From Pogona vitticeps (lineage: Eukaryota > Chordata > Lepidosauria > Squamata > Agamidae): 64,000 nucleotides of DNA. The DNA is taken from contig NC_135789.1 of the NCBI RefSeq assembly GCF_051106095.1, positions 24,423,764 through 24,487,763 on the forward strand. Reading direction: 5' to 3'. This document shows positions 1 through 10,905 of this stretch, piece by piece. A program made the translations under genes and the position numbers. The notes beneath the pieces were generated by a model. That model was not told the DNA's origin and searched no databases. It worked only from the letters and a program-made list of their open reading frames with translations. The number at the start of each line of letters is the position of its first letter. Position 1 is the first letter of the stretch.

Positions 1-599
1 AAAGCGCACAGACAAGGCGCAGGACAAGCATTGTGTCACATATGGGTGGGAATCTGTGTTCAAACGCAACCTCCCGTCTGCTAATAGTGGTGTCTGCAGT
101 TATCTCGTGGAAGTAGCTCGGATTAAACCCACCGAATTTTGGCTTCCGGGGAGACCCACTGAGAAGCACACCATGCCTTTTCCATCTTCCAGTCATTCTG
201 TACCCTCCATCGGCACACACATGCACACACCCCTCCATGTGTCCCGTTCATGTCAGGCAGAAATCACACCTGTCACAACACCAAGAAACACAGGCTTTAA
301 AATCAGACGCCTGCTGTGCTCTCCCTTCGCATCTCAGGATTGCCTTCCTAGCAAACATGAGAACACTGCCAATAAGGAACACAACAAGCTCGGTCGGTTG
401 CGCTGTGTCTGGTGAAATCACGTCCCTTTCACCTCGACACCCCCGGAAGGGAGATGTTGTTTTTCCAATGCCAGCCCAGAGATTTCTGGACTTGCCGCCA
501 TTTCCAAAAATCCAGAAAGGCTTCCGACCCCCACATTTGGGTGCAAAAGATGGGCAACTTTTAAAAAAGCTGATGGGGAGGGCGGAAATGATGTTTTAA

Positions 600-955
600 A
601 GGTGTGCCGGAGGAGAGCTTTACGGATACTGCCTGAAAGTGGGTCCTACAGCAAATCAAGCCTGAACTTTTATCTCTCTGCAGGCCAAAAAAAAAAATGA
701 TGAAATTGAAGTTGTCCTACTTTGGGTACATCGAACGAAGGAGGGGTTCTCTGAAAACGATCCTAATGCTGGGCAAGGTTTGAGGGAGTAGGAAAAGAGG
801 AAGGCCAAATACGAGATGCAGTGACTCCCTAAAGAAACCACAGACTTGGGTTTGGACATGTTGAGCAGGGCTGTTGAGGACAAGACATTTTGGAGACGGC
901 TGATTCTTAGGGGCAACCTAGGTCAGAGGCAACTTGACGGCACATAACATCAGCA
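600..955 (+). mobile_element. RTE-BovB LINE, 3' end, degraded
   Basis: Imperfect frames read like the BovB reverse transcriptase C-terminus (KLSYFG-like, then LGK, RPNTRC-like and AVEDKTFWR). The tail GGCAACTTGACGGCACATAAC is the RTE-BovB / Sauria-SINE 3' end. It shares the phrase ending AAATCAAGCCTGAAC with the copy at 6790-7620. Confidence 0.7.
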
Positions 956-1582
956 AAACTCTCCCTTTTCCTCCTCCCTTTGCAGCGTTCCAATAAAGCT
1001 CTAAAAGGATGAGAAACGGCAACTTTATTCTCCTCTTTGGGGAAAGCCGTATTATCTCCGATCCACACACCTACAGACAGAACTAGATCAAAGAGATTTT
1101 GCCTGCTGTGTTTTTTTTTTTAATTTGGAGGAGGACGAGCTTTTGCGAACAGTAATTTTTGCAGGTCGTACAAGTTATTCCATCTCTCTGATTTCTGATG
1201 GAAAGTCCCTCTTTAAGAGTCGCCCAAGCTCCGACAAAAAAAAAATCAAATAAACCCCAAGGTGTGATAGGCAAAGAAAATTGCTTGGCGTGTTTGACCT
1301 CACAGGGTGCAAAGGCCAGGAAAGAAAACCGATTATCAGGACCAGAATGGGTTCTGCCTTGCACAAGGCAGTGATGCGATCTCTAATTGGCTGAGCTGCT
1401 GTGATGTCACAGAAGGGTGAGCCAGAAAAGGGGGGAACTCTAGACCCCCATTGGCTAAACTGCCAAGAGCCCAGAAAAAGGGGCTGAAAGGTGGTCTATG
1501 GAGAAAATCTAGGATCATAGGGATGGCACAAATCATAAGAGGAGGTCAGAGAGTCTAAGAAGGAAGAAATCCTAATAATAAT

Positions 1583-1725
1583 AATCTTAGAACTGCAGAG
1601 CTGGAAGGGACCCTAGTGATCATCCAGTCCAGCCCATGCCAAAGAGGCCCAGTGGGGGAATCAAACTCCCAAACTCTGGCTCCGTAGCCAGAGACCTAAA
1701 CCAGAGACCATCCAGTAATTCCAAA
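1583..1725 (-). mobile_element. tRNA-derived SINE with CR1-type tail, antisense
   Basis: Reads antisense as ACTGCAGAGCTGGAAGGGAC, then CATCCAGTCCAGCCC, then a reversed tRNA-like head with GGGGGAATCAAACTCCC. Matching copies lie at 10784, 22622, 23398 and 60268. The GGGTCCCTTCCAGCTCTGCA end is shared with CR1-type LINE tails. Confidence 0.6.
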
Positions 1726-1811
1726 ACCTAAGTTTGAAGACAAAAGAAAGCAAGGAGATGCAAGGAACAGAGGAAAGAGGGATATAGGTATATGGATATT
1801 TTGGGCTGGAG

Positions 1812-1995
1812 TTGATTGGATAGTTCAGTGGTTTAGGTCTCTGGCTGCGGAGTAAGAAGTTGGGAGTTCGATTCCCCCACTGTGTTTCTCCAGAGAGAAG
1901 AGCCAGCCTGGGTGGCCTTGGGCAAGCTGTACAGTCCCAGGGATCTTCCCCCGAAGAAGGGAATGGGAAACTGAGTTGATGGCGCACAGTTCTTA
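1812..1995 (+). mobile_element. tRNA-headed SINE (Sauria type)
   Basis: The head has TAGTTCAGTGGTTTAGGTCT and an internal box-B-like GAGTTCGATTCCCCC. The body reads GCCTGGGTGGCCTTGGGCAAG then CCCGAAGAAGGGAATGGGAA, a form usual in squamate SINEs. The BovB-like end is missing. Confidence 0.55.
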
Positions 1996-1998
1996 TGA

Positions 1999-2145
1999 GA
2001 CAGACCTCTGGACCAGGCATTGGGAAATCCAGGATCAAGTCCCTGCTGGATCTGAAGTTCAGGGGTGACCTCAGGACAGCCACTCGCTCTTTGACTTACA
2101 CCACAGGGGTGCTCTTGAGGATGAGGTGGAGGGAAAGGAGAGCTG
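1999..2145 (+). mobile_element. Second Sauria-type SINE fragment
   Basis: Contains TCTGGACCAGGCATTGGGAA, a box-B-like ATCAAGTCCC, and a GGTGACCTCAGGACAGCCACTC body. It abuts the previous SINE in the same orientation. Confidence 0.45.
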
Positions 2146-4031
2146 CCTGAACTCCCTGCAGGAACTCTTGGATAAATTAAGAAATAAATGCAGGTAAGCC
2201 AGGAAATCTAAGTGGAGCCAAGAATCGGATCATGAGCCTCATCCAAGACGACATGAGGTCAGTTACTACGGTGTGAAACTTCAGCTATGGCGGCAATGCA
2301 AAGAAATCCCATGTGACGGATCTGTGAAATGAGCACCAGTCCTTCCTGTTGCTACCAGTCCACTCTGCTCAACTCGGGGCTTTCCAGCACAAACCGTGGT
2401 GAGCCCATCATGCCGTTGGGAGAAAGGCGGCTAGGGGAGCACTAAGAAACTTTTGAACACCATGGCAGACGGCTGGCGGGGAACTCTACCAGCCTTTGGC
2501 TGCCTTCGGGGACATCGCAAGGCTGTCCCTCTCCTCAAGTTATAGCCCCAAAATCTCAGGATGATGATTCAGCATCCCTGTGGACAAGAAACATTGGAAC
2601 CCTCTTTGCACTGAGTCCTTGGGCTGCGGCGCCAGTCAAGAGGAGATGGACACTAACGCACGGAAGCTCCCAGACGCAAGAAAAACCAAACCTTCCATCT
2701 CACGGGAGACCTGCACCAGGCAAAGCAAACCTGCCTGAGATTTTCAGCCGGCGCCTTGAGACTTGGCAACGCTGGTGTTGATGATGAAGATGATGCAGCA
2801 GCATCCATTTCCCATCTTCCGAGAAAGACCACAAGCTCTGGGCACGAAGGCTCTTTTTCCTTTTCCCCATCAAAGCTGCTCTCTTGCGGCTGAGTTTGCA
2901 GCCAGCCAGGTTGGGTAACTCCATCAATGCTGCTTAAGTAGCTCTCTCTTCCTCTCCGAATTGTTTTAACGCAAATATTATTTTGCCCCGGTGGGGTCAG
3001 ATCCATTAAGGTACGTAGTAAGGAGATGCGGAGCCAGTTCTTTATGTCATGGGGGGGGCAGCAAAAGATGATCTGAGGAGTCCACAGTTTTACAGACTGC
3101 AACACGTCCGTGTTGGACAGAGAGGGTTCGGGTAAAAGCCGTGAGCGGGTCTCCGAATCCAGCCGAAAGGCGAATCCAGGGCTACCCAATGTATCCTGAC
3201 TCCATCCACAGCAATTTCGGATGCACCTGATTCGGATGCACCAGGAGATGGGCCTGGGATCCGAATTGATTCATACACTTGCAAAGAGAAGTGCATTGAC
3301 AAGGCCAAACAGCTATCATTTTGAGGTGTCTTTCCATTGTTATACATGAAATATGGAATGATGTTTCAGCTCCCTTCAGGGGTTGTGTCCTAGACTCTTT
3401 TGAAATACTGTAAAAAAAAAACAATAGCACGAAGCTCACTGCCCTCTAGTCAGTTTCTCCTCCAGAGACAAACCCAAGTGTAAAGTCACTCCACTTTGCA
3501 ACAGAGCCAGATCTGACCCGTCCATTTTAATCTGGATTTCAATAAATATCTGTCCGAAATCAGGCCTGCCTGGCTCAACATTTGAGATCTGCCCCCATCT
3601 GGGCACAGAACCTAATTCAGACCGACGGTTGCATTTGAGAAATCGGGACTCCAAAGGAGCCCTGTGCTTACGTCCTGGAGACCAAGCACAAAACAAAGCC
3701 AGCTAATTTGCAAACGAGATGAGGTGAGGAAAGCTCCTGCTGTGCCCACGTATGCTGAATTTCCCTCTTCTAATGATGGATGGTCTGTAAGGCCTGTTTT
3801 TCACCTCTGAACCACCTCCAGTCATGCAGCAGGAGGGAAGAGGTGGAGGAGGAGAGGAGATGGGGAGAGCGGGAAGAAAAGTCAAAACGGTGCCTCAAAA
3901 CGTTGGTTTTAACAGAGGGGAGGGCAACTGAGCTTTGCTTCTGTAGCAGGAAGACACCTTGATCAGTTCAGGGTACAACAGTTGATGGTGAATCCTGAAG
4001 AGCTCAAAGGGATCCCAAGGATCATTTGATC
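2146..4031. other. Unassigned intergenic sequence
   Basis: No exon, known repeat family or RNA gene recognised. Long antisense open frames here (for example 2653-3189) show no family resemblance and weak coding character. Confidence 0.5.
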
Positions 4032-4167
4032 CAGTGGTCCCCAACCCTCGGTCCTCAAATGTTCTTGGAGTAAAACTCCCAGAAGCCTCCACCACCAGCT
4101 CTGCTGGCCAGGATTTCTGGGAGTTGAAGTCCAAGAACATCTGGGGAACCAAATTTGGGCACGACTG
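4032..4167. mobile_element. Short hAT-like MITE with long inverted arms
   Basis: The left end is CAGTGGTCCCCAACC and the right end, reverse-complemented, begins CAGTCGTGCCCAAA. The arms (ATGTTCTTGGAGT... and ...AGTCCAAGAACAT) pair over most of their length, so the whole element can fold into a hairpin. A related copy is at about 42840-42980. No clear 8-bp target duplication was seen. Confidence 0.6.
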
Positions 4168-4369
4168 TCCAACTGGGTTGTTATTATCTGGGAGAATATA
4201 GTGAGATCCTCTCTAGTTCCATCTAGTGGCCAATTTTGACACTGTGCCTTTGAAAGTATAAAAAGACAGAACCAAAGATGGGTTACTGCCTAGGGTTGAT
4301 AAAAGAAGGGCATAAAAGTTGGAAACCATCAGTCAAAAGATTTCTATGCATGTATTTAAATACCCTTTA

Positions 4370-4445
4370 AACATAACTTTAAAAAGTAACTAGACAATGT
4401 TACTTGTTGATACTGAGAAAGTAATTTTTGTAATACTGAACTTGT
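4370..4445. repeat. AAAAGTAACT-type dispersed repeat fragment
   Basis: Contains TTAAAAAGTAACTAGACAA and GAAAGTAATTTTTG. The same AGTAACTAGTT/TAGTTACT words recur at 13590-13740. I cannot assign it to a superfamily. Confidence 0.35.
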
Positions 4446-4670
4446 CTGAAATTGTGAACTGCTAGGGATTCTGAAGCTTTGCAAATTTCCTGCTGCCAAA
4501 TTCTGTTGACAGGTTTAGGATTTTCAAGAATCCATCACCAGCTGGGATCTGAATTTGAAGGGGGAAAGAAAAGTAAACCTCTGAAACAAGTGAGTAATGA
4601 GAAAAACAAATGATGTTACAAGAAAAAAAAGGCAGGAGAATATATTGAATCGGGATTAACATTCACAAGG

Positions 4671-4673
<3 letters not shown>

Positions 4674-4716
<43 letters not shown>

Positions 4717-4730
4717 ACACAGACACACAA
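4674..4730. repeat. (CA)n microsatellite
   Basis: About 19 uninterrupted CA units are followed by CACAGACA variants. Confidence 0.95.
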
Positions 4731-6105
4731 ACACAGCCATTGGGATTCTGTATATCTTGTTTCAAGGCTGTTACTGAAGCTTAAGTAAGAAATAAAAATA
4801 AAAGTGAAAGAGAATTGAAACCAACACTGCATTTAATGTCCCTTCACCCCTGGCCATGCTAAGAGCTAATATGTATTTTTTTTTTTAAAGCACAGCAGGC
4901 ACTAAAATAAATATAATAACCCTACATCGGTCAACCCAACAGGGGCAAAGAAGCAGTAAACATTCCAGGGGAAAACCACAGGAGAAGAACGTTCTTACTT
5001 AAAGGTTTAATACATGCAGGGGAAAAAAATATACCATCACCAGATCTGTAAAAGAGGGTGAGATAAAACCCATTTGTAACGTTAACTGGCTGTCATTTGA
5101 AAAAACAAAATCCTGTATAGCTGAAATGTAAACTTGATGGCTACAGAAAGAATGAGACATGGTGTTTTGGAGAATCAGCGTATTTATCAAAAACCTTCAG
5201 AATAAGAAATGGTACAGAAAAAAACCCTGGAATCGCTGTCAAGCTTGGCTCTAGGCCCATGGTTAACTAATTGTTACAAGCCTTTCCTTCTTGGGTATGC
5301 ATGGATAAATGCTATAAACTTTACAGCTTTGGGTGAATGGTGGCAGGTAGCTGAACATGAGCCAGGATGGGGACTCAACTTGGCAGTCTCCATGCATGTT
5401 TGTGCAGGAGCGCACTGGTGACATTTTGGAACGCAGACACTCAAGCATTTGTGTGGGTCCCTATTAACAAGCAGACCCTCACCATTTCCTTCTCCAAAAA
5501 GGGGTGGTCTTTTGTAAATTTCACGGCTCTTGATTGCTCATTTTTCCAAGAGCAAGCCCCAGCAAAAGACATTGGGTAGAGACTTCTCAAAACAAGATCT
5601 GGTGGCTGAAATAATGTGCTGCTCTTCCTCCCTAGCTATTGTGCGGATTTGCAGCTGAGCTCCGAGGGGGCCAAACGATGCCACAAAGTCCCAGGGTGTC
5701 AATCCTTCGGGTCCTTCTTCGACACGGGAAAGGGTAAAAAAGTGTACATTGCATTTGGAAGGGGGAGAGAGAGAACGATGGGGAGAGAAGGAAGGTGAAA
5801 CCTGGACATGACCAGCAAAAGGGGGGAAATTGGCTATCTTCCCATGCTCAACACTTTGGCCTCAACACTTCTTTTTAGAAGCTAACTAGGGTCAGGTCCG
5901 GTGGGCCTTTGAATGGGAGACTACAAGGTCACATAAGACATTTCTGCTATGGAGAAGCCTGGCTGCCAGTCAGAGTTGAACACAGTGCGTTCACTGGACC
6001 AAGGGGTGTGACTGCAGATAAACCAACCTGGAATCCTATATTCTGCATCTGGAGGTTTCAAGTGTCAGTTCGTTGGTAGCTCTGGGCAAAACTGGCACTC
6101 ACACG
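4731..6105. other. Unassigned intergenic sequence
   Basis: Mostly AT-rich sequence without a recognised repeat family. It includes one exon-like block at 5636-5733, listed separately. Confidence 0.45.
5636..5733 (+). other. Exon-like block of unknown identity
   Basis: A strong polypyrimidine tract (GCTCTTCCTCCCTAG) precedes 98 nt of GC-richer sequence, open in one frame for 32 codons and ending AAAGG|GTAAAA. The reading includes YCADLQLSS and a CHKVPGC motif. I do not recognise a family, no partner exons were found nearby, and the entry and exit phases differ. It may be a chance arrangement. Confidence 0.2.
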
Positions 6106-6240
6106 CCAGGAAGGAAGGAAGGAAGGAGATGATGATGGATAGAAGGAAAGAAGGAAGGAGATGATGAATAGAAGGAAAGAAGGAAGGAAGGAGATGATGA
6201 ATAGAAGGAAGGAGATGATGAATAGAAGGAAGGAAGGAAA
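6106..6240. repeat. (GGAA)n-rich minisatellite
   Basis: GGAAGGAAGGA blocks alternate with GATGATGAATAGAA, giving a higher-order unit of about 25-35 bases repeated four times. Confidence 0.9.
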
Positions 6241-6349
6241 GGTCCTGCCACCACCTCCAGAAGGAAGACAGATGTTCAGAATCACCCATCAAACACCCCA
6301 GAGTCTAGTTTGTTTGTTTCTCTCCTGGACTTTAAAACCCTGGACCAGT

Positions 6350-6390
6350 CTCCCTCCTCCTCCTCCTCCTCCTCCTCTTCCTCTCTCTCC
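6350..6390. repeat. (TCC)n microsatellite
   Basis: About eight CCT/TCC units followed by a CT-rich run. Confidence 0.9.
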
Positions 6391-6789
6391 ATAATTACTC
6401 ATCCCTGTCTGGGGAGAGAAAATCAAGACAGGACGGGACTTGGGGGGGGGGGGAGACAGAAAGCCATTGGCTGGAGCCAGAAGGGATGGAAAGAGAGAAA
6501 TCAATACCGTAACCGGGCACCTGGCTTTTTGTCTGTAATGTGGTCTGCCCAAAAGCGAAGACGATCATAAACCTCCCCTAATAAATGCAATAAATATGTA
6601 CTATCGTTTTCAAAAAGCGGCGATAGCTTGTTCCCGAGAATTGCCTTGCCTCGGGGAGACTCAATTCAAACATCTACGGGTTTGCCTCCCTTCCCCCAAA
6701 GGACAAGTCCTCTTCTTGGCCCGGAAATTTTAATTCCATTTGCTTTTTTGCAACATTGCTGAGAGGTGGTTTCTTTTTTGGGGGAGGTT

Positions 6790-7620
6790 GTATCACAGAT
6801 GCAAACTGTGGAAAATTTGGGAAGTTACAGAACCCACCTTGGTTCAATCATGAATCCAAATGGAGACAATAGACAAGAGTTAAGAAGAGGACGGAGACTT
6901 GGAAGGGCAACCAGGAAGGAACTAGAAAACATAATCAAGGGTCAGGATGTGTCCCTGGAGACGAAAACCAAGTACAGGCTCACCATTCATGGCTCTTTGG
7001 AGGAAGGCACAAGGATGTGAGAAATAAATGTAAGCTGACCATACTCTGTCACACATTTAATAAACATGTGCCTTCATATAGTATAGTATTTCTGTTTTTC
7101 ACAACCTAACATGAGTGTTTTGCAAAACATAGATGGATGACAGGAGAAATACTTAAAATGGTAAAGGACAAGCAAGAAGCAAAAGGTTATCCACACTCTT
7201 TGTCTTTCCCATCACCATGCACGGGTGTGAAAGCTGGATAGTCAAGAAAGATGACAGGGGGGGAAATGATTCATTTGAAAAGTGGTGCTATATGAGAGTT
7301 TTGTAGGGATGCCGGATGGGCAGAAAGAAGGACAAGTGGGTCCTAGATCAAATCAAGCCTGAACTCTCTTTCTAGAGGCAACATCTTGAAACGGAAGCTG
7401 TCCTCCTTTGAGCACATCCTGAGAAGACCAGATTCCCTGGAAGAGACCATCATGCCGGGAAAGGTGGAAGGAAGCAGGAAAAGACCCAATACAAGATGGA
7501 CCAATTCCCTAAAGAAAGCCAACAGGCTTGAGTCTGCAAGAGCTGAGCAAGGACGGGGCCTTTTGGAGATGCTTCATTCGTAGGACCGCTGTAAATCGGA
7601 ATGGACCTGCTGACACTTCC
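6790..7620 (+). mobile_element. RTE-BovB LINE, 3' part of ORF and tail, degraded
   Basis: Two blocks translate like the BovB reverse-transcriptase C-terminal region. One is 6830-7010 (LGSIMNPNGDNRQELRR, KELENIIKGQDVSLETK); the other is 7190-7585 (HGCESWIVKK-like, then FEHILRRPDSLEETIMPGK and NTRW). The blocks are separated by about 170 bases of unrelated sequence (about 7015-7180). The family shows stops and frame changes and lacks its 5' part. Confidence 0.8.
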
Positions 7621-8253
7621 AAAATAAGCTTTTTTTCTCCAAACTTTTCTACTGTGCAGTTCCTGGTCACACCGGAATTAATTTCCAAAATGCAGGTTGA
7701 TTAGAACTTCACCATGTTTCCCAGATTCATCCTCCTTTTCAACTTCACCATCACCACGGCACCCTGAATATATGTCACCTTTGAGGATTCTTATACTGTG
7801 TCCCCAGTACCGGATGGAGGTGGGAGAGAAATGTGTTAATTAATTCCTTTAAAAAAAAAAGTAAGAGGCCACTTTCCTCTCCACCAGACTTCCAAGACAG
7901 CTTATGAAATATTAAAATAAAGAGAGAGAGACAGAGAGCGAAATGTACTTCACTGCAACATAGAAACAGACATAAAATGGAAAGGCAGGCAGAAGTAAGC
8001 CAGTAAAGGGAGCAAGGAGGGTTTCTCACAAGTAAGCATGTTTACGGAGAGAGGGGATGTGATTCTGATTTCATGGACGTTAGGAATCCACTTGGGGGGG
8101 GGGTTGTTAAAGCTTGAACTGAATAGCTTTCCGAAGTGCTGAACCTGGTCACCAAAACCAGCTCATCCTCTCCAGTGGATCCTTTAAAAGTTCTGATGAA
8201 ACCCACAGCGGTGTCTTTGCCACCCTAAAGAAACTGGACTCGAGAGCCTATAC

Positions 8254-8636
8254 CAGTGAGGGTGAGCCTTTTTGAACCCGAGGGCCCAAACTGCAACACA
8301 AAATCAACTCATTTATTTCAAAGTTCCAACGCTGCAATTAAAACCCAAATGCTGAGATTTTAGTTTAGAAAAGACAACTGCTCCTGCTTGGGGTTCCCCC
8401 CCCCCATGGGTGGTATTAACGAATACTTACTGGTCCTCCAATCCCCCATTGGGCTAGACTGGTCATGGCCCCTATTGCGCCCCTCCGCTGGACCACGGCA
8501 ACAGCAGAGGGGAGTGTCAAAATCTGGGATTTGAGGACGGATAAGTATTTCTCTACGGCAACTTATGGCTCGCATGACGATAGAGAGGGGTCTGTGTGCC
8601 CGCTGTGGCACGCGTACCATAGGTTTGCCATCATTG
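8254..8636. mobile_element. Charlie-like hAT non-autonomous transposon with 8-bp target duplication
   Basis: The left end is CAGTGAGGGTGAGCCTTTTT and the right end, reverse-complemented, is CAATGATGGCAAACCTATGG, matching hAT/Charlie termini. It is flanked by GCCTATAC (8246-8253) and CCCTATAC (8637-8644), seven of eight bases the same, as expected for a hAT target duplication. Length is 383 bp. No transposase frame is present. Confidence 0.8.
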
Positions 8637-8796
8637 CCCTATACTGTGTTGGCTGTTTTTCTCAACCTGGAAGCAAGGAATTAAGGAAGGGTGGCGGCAG
8701 TCCGAATTTCTGCATGCTGAGTGTTTAAAAGGGACAGGGGCTGGCAAACGTAGTTCCTGACTCTCCCCCATGCTCCATGGTGGCCCACCTCTTCCC

Positions 8797-8965
8797 AAGA
8801 GTGGTGTAACGGCTGGAACGCTAGTGTGGGATTCTGGAGATGCAGCTTAGCTTTGGGCCAGTCACTGATTCATTGACTCACGCTCTCTTCGTGTCTCGAC
8901 CTGGCCTACCTCACAGGGCCGATGTTCTAAGAGCAGTGAAGATAACCATGCCATCCAACATAGAC
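8797..8965 (+). mobile_element. Sauria-type SINE
   Basis: The head GTGGTGTAACGGCTGGAACGC and the body TTTGGGCCAGTCACTGATTC then CTACCTCACAGGGC are characteristic of squamate tRNA-derived SINEs. The box-B region is eroded. Confidence 0.6.
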
Positions 8966-10783
8966 AGCAAGCCTTCCTTATAGCCTAGCAGAGGCCAAAC
9001 TCTTTTAAGATCCCTACACTTCCCATCTGGACCCCATCCACAGGGCTGACCCAGGCCATTCTGCCGCCTGAGGCAAAGCAAGGGGCAGAGGCTGTTGGAT
9101 CTGACACTGCAGGGAGCCAGCCCATCCGCTTCTGGCTTTTAGTCTGAAACTCCAAAGGATCCACACCCAAGGCGAGGAACCTACTCCAGGCATGGCACTC
9201 AGAGCCTTTGATAGCCCCTGTAAAGTTCGGAGCAAAACTCGGAACATGAACCCTTGGAGCCACCACCTTCTGCTTGCAACCCCTACTCTCTAGTTTCTCC
9301 CTGGATAGAACAAATGAAGTTTCGTGGAGAGGGAAGCTCGGCTCTCGGCCAAGGCAGGCCCCCACGGCCACTTTCGCCTCTCCTCTCACACAAGCCTTTT
9401 CCAGTGTGAATAAATTATAGCTCGAACCGATTAAAGAGCACTCACTGAAGAAGCTTTAGCCGACGAGCAGGCTGAACATTGAGTGTTCCTCAGCTTCTCC
9501 CTTTAATGCATTCAATAAAAGTTTATTAAGATATTAAGTGGTTATTAAATGGGAAAGCACTCGCAAGTGTAATGGAAGGTGCCTCGGGCGGAGAGATGCG
9601 GGCCTGAGAGGCACTTCCCGGCTTCAGCATGACGGGAGAGGTGGAAAGCAAACTTGGCAGAGCCGGGAATGTCCACTTCGGCAGGGGGGAGGGAAACAAT
9701 CCGCCTGCCTCGGGTGGAAGGTCTCAGGACCACCACAGGGCAAAACGGCCAAGTTTTGGAAGAGTCGGGTCTGTCGTCCTTTTTTGCAAATAGTCCCCCC
9801 CCCCCCCCAGCCATTTGGGGCACGGCACTCAAAAGCCGCCTTCTGCCCATTCAGGTGAGCAAGAAGGCTGTCCCACCGGACACGCAAATCTTTCAGTGCA
9901 TCTGGGCCCAAGATACCAGACACGGAAATAAAGATGGGGTTATTCCCCCAAAACAGTCAGTCACAAAACAAAAGCACACCCACTGGCCCACTGCAGGTGG
10001 AAGGAAGTTTGGGTTCAGATACTGTACAAAGTCAGGCTTTCTGCCTTAAGGGACCACCGTTTCTATAGACGGAATCGGCGTCTCTGTATTGAGCTTCCTA
10101 ATCCTATCCCTCAGTCTTCCGAGCACAGTTCCGTCAACCTTGCCTGAGAGGGCCTCTCCAGGATTCTGGGACAATCAGCGACCGGGGACAGATCCTGCAA
10201 CACTCCGCATAAAATAATCCATTTTATCACAGATCTAGGGCTCCTTCCCTGGAGACTTGAAGCAGGGAGCGAGTCGCTGCGGAATAGGTGAAGGTTATTG
10301 CAGCAGCTGAGTGCGAAACATATCCATCTCAATATCCCTGAACTACAAATCCCATGAACCCTCACCCTCTCGCTTTGCTGAACAGGGTTGATGGGCGTTG
10401 CAGCCATCTTTTCACCTGCTATCTGTTTTGGAGTCTCGCTCGTAAGATTCCAGTTCCTGGTGAAGAAAGCTTTAGTGACCCAATTTGGCATTTTGTTCAT
10501 TTATTTTTATGAAAAGCAATTAAACAACATACTGGTTGTTTCTGATCCTTCCCTCATTGTTCTTAAATATAATCAATTGGGAAATGGAGTACATTTCTCC
10601 TGCCTTGCCTAAGGCTGGCCTTTCTTTTCCGCTCGGCTGCTTGGAAAGCGTCGGGGGGGGGGGGGGGGCTTCTATAACCACTCAACCACAGTACCCGGTT
10701 GGCCCCAGAGCAGATGAACCCAGGAGAATGGGGTTTCTGGTTAGGATGAGGGAACCAGCCTGGGGCCCGCAATTCATCATCAA
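8966..10783. other. Unassigned intergenic sequence with one AT-rich island
   Basis: No gene recognised. GGCTGACCCAGGCCATTCTG near 9041 resembles GGCTGACCCCAGACATTTTT near 13210 and is probably an old dispersed repeat. The AT-rich island at 9405-9560 is listed separately. Confidence 0.45.
9405..9560. promoter_or_regulatory. AT-rich conserved-element-like island
   Basis: A well-defined AT-rich patch with ATTAAAG, TTTAATGCATT and TTATTAAGATATTAAG words sits in GC-rich unique DNA with no repeat signature. This composition is typical of vertebrate noncoding regulatory elements, but conservation cannot be checked here. Confidence 0.25.
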
Positions 10784-10905
10784 CTTAGAACTCTAGGGCT
10801 GGAAGGGACCCTCTGGATCATCCAGTCCAGCCCATTAAAGGAGGCCTGGTGGTCCCCAGCTGGAGACTTCAATCCCAGAGCCACCCAGCCATTCCCAACA
10901 CCCCA
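10784..10905 (-). mobile_element. tRNA-derived SINE with CR1-type tail, antisense
   Basis: Reads AACTCTAGGGCTGGAAGGGA, then CATCCAGTCCAGCCC, then an eroded reversed tRNA-like head. Same family as the copies at 1583 and 22622. Confidence 0.55.

Noticed and set aside
2653-3189. 178-codon open frame, minus strand
   Set aside because: No family resemblance; other frames are similarly open nearby.
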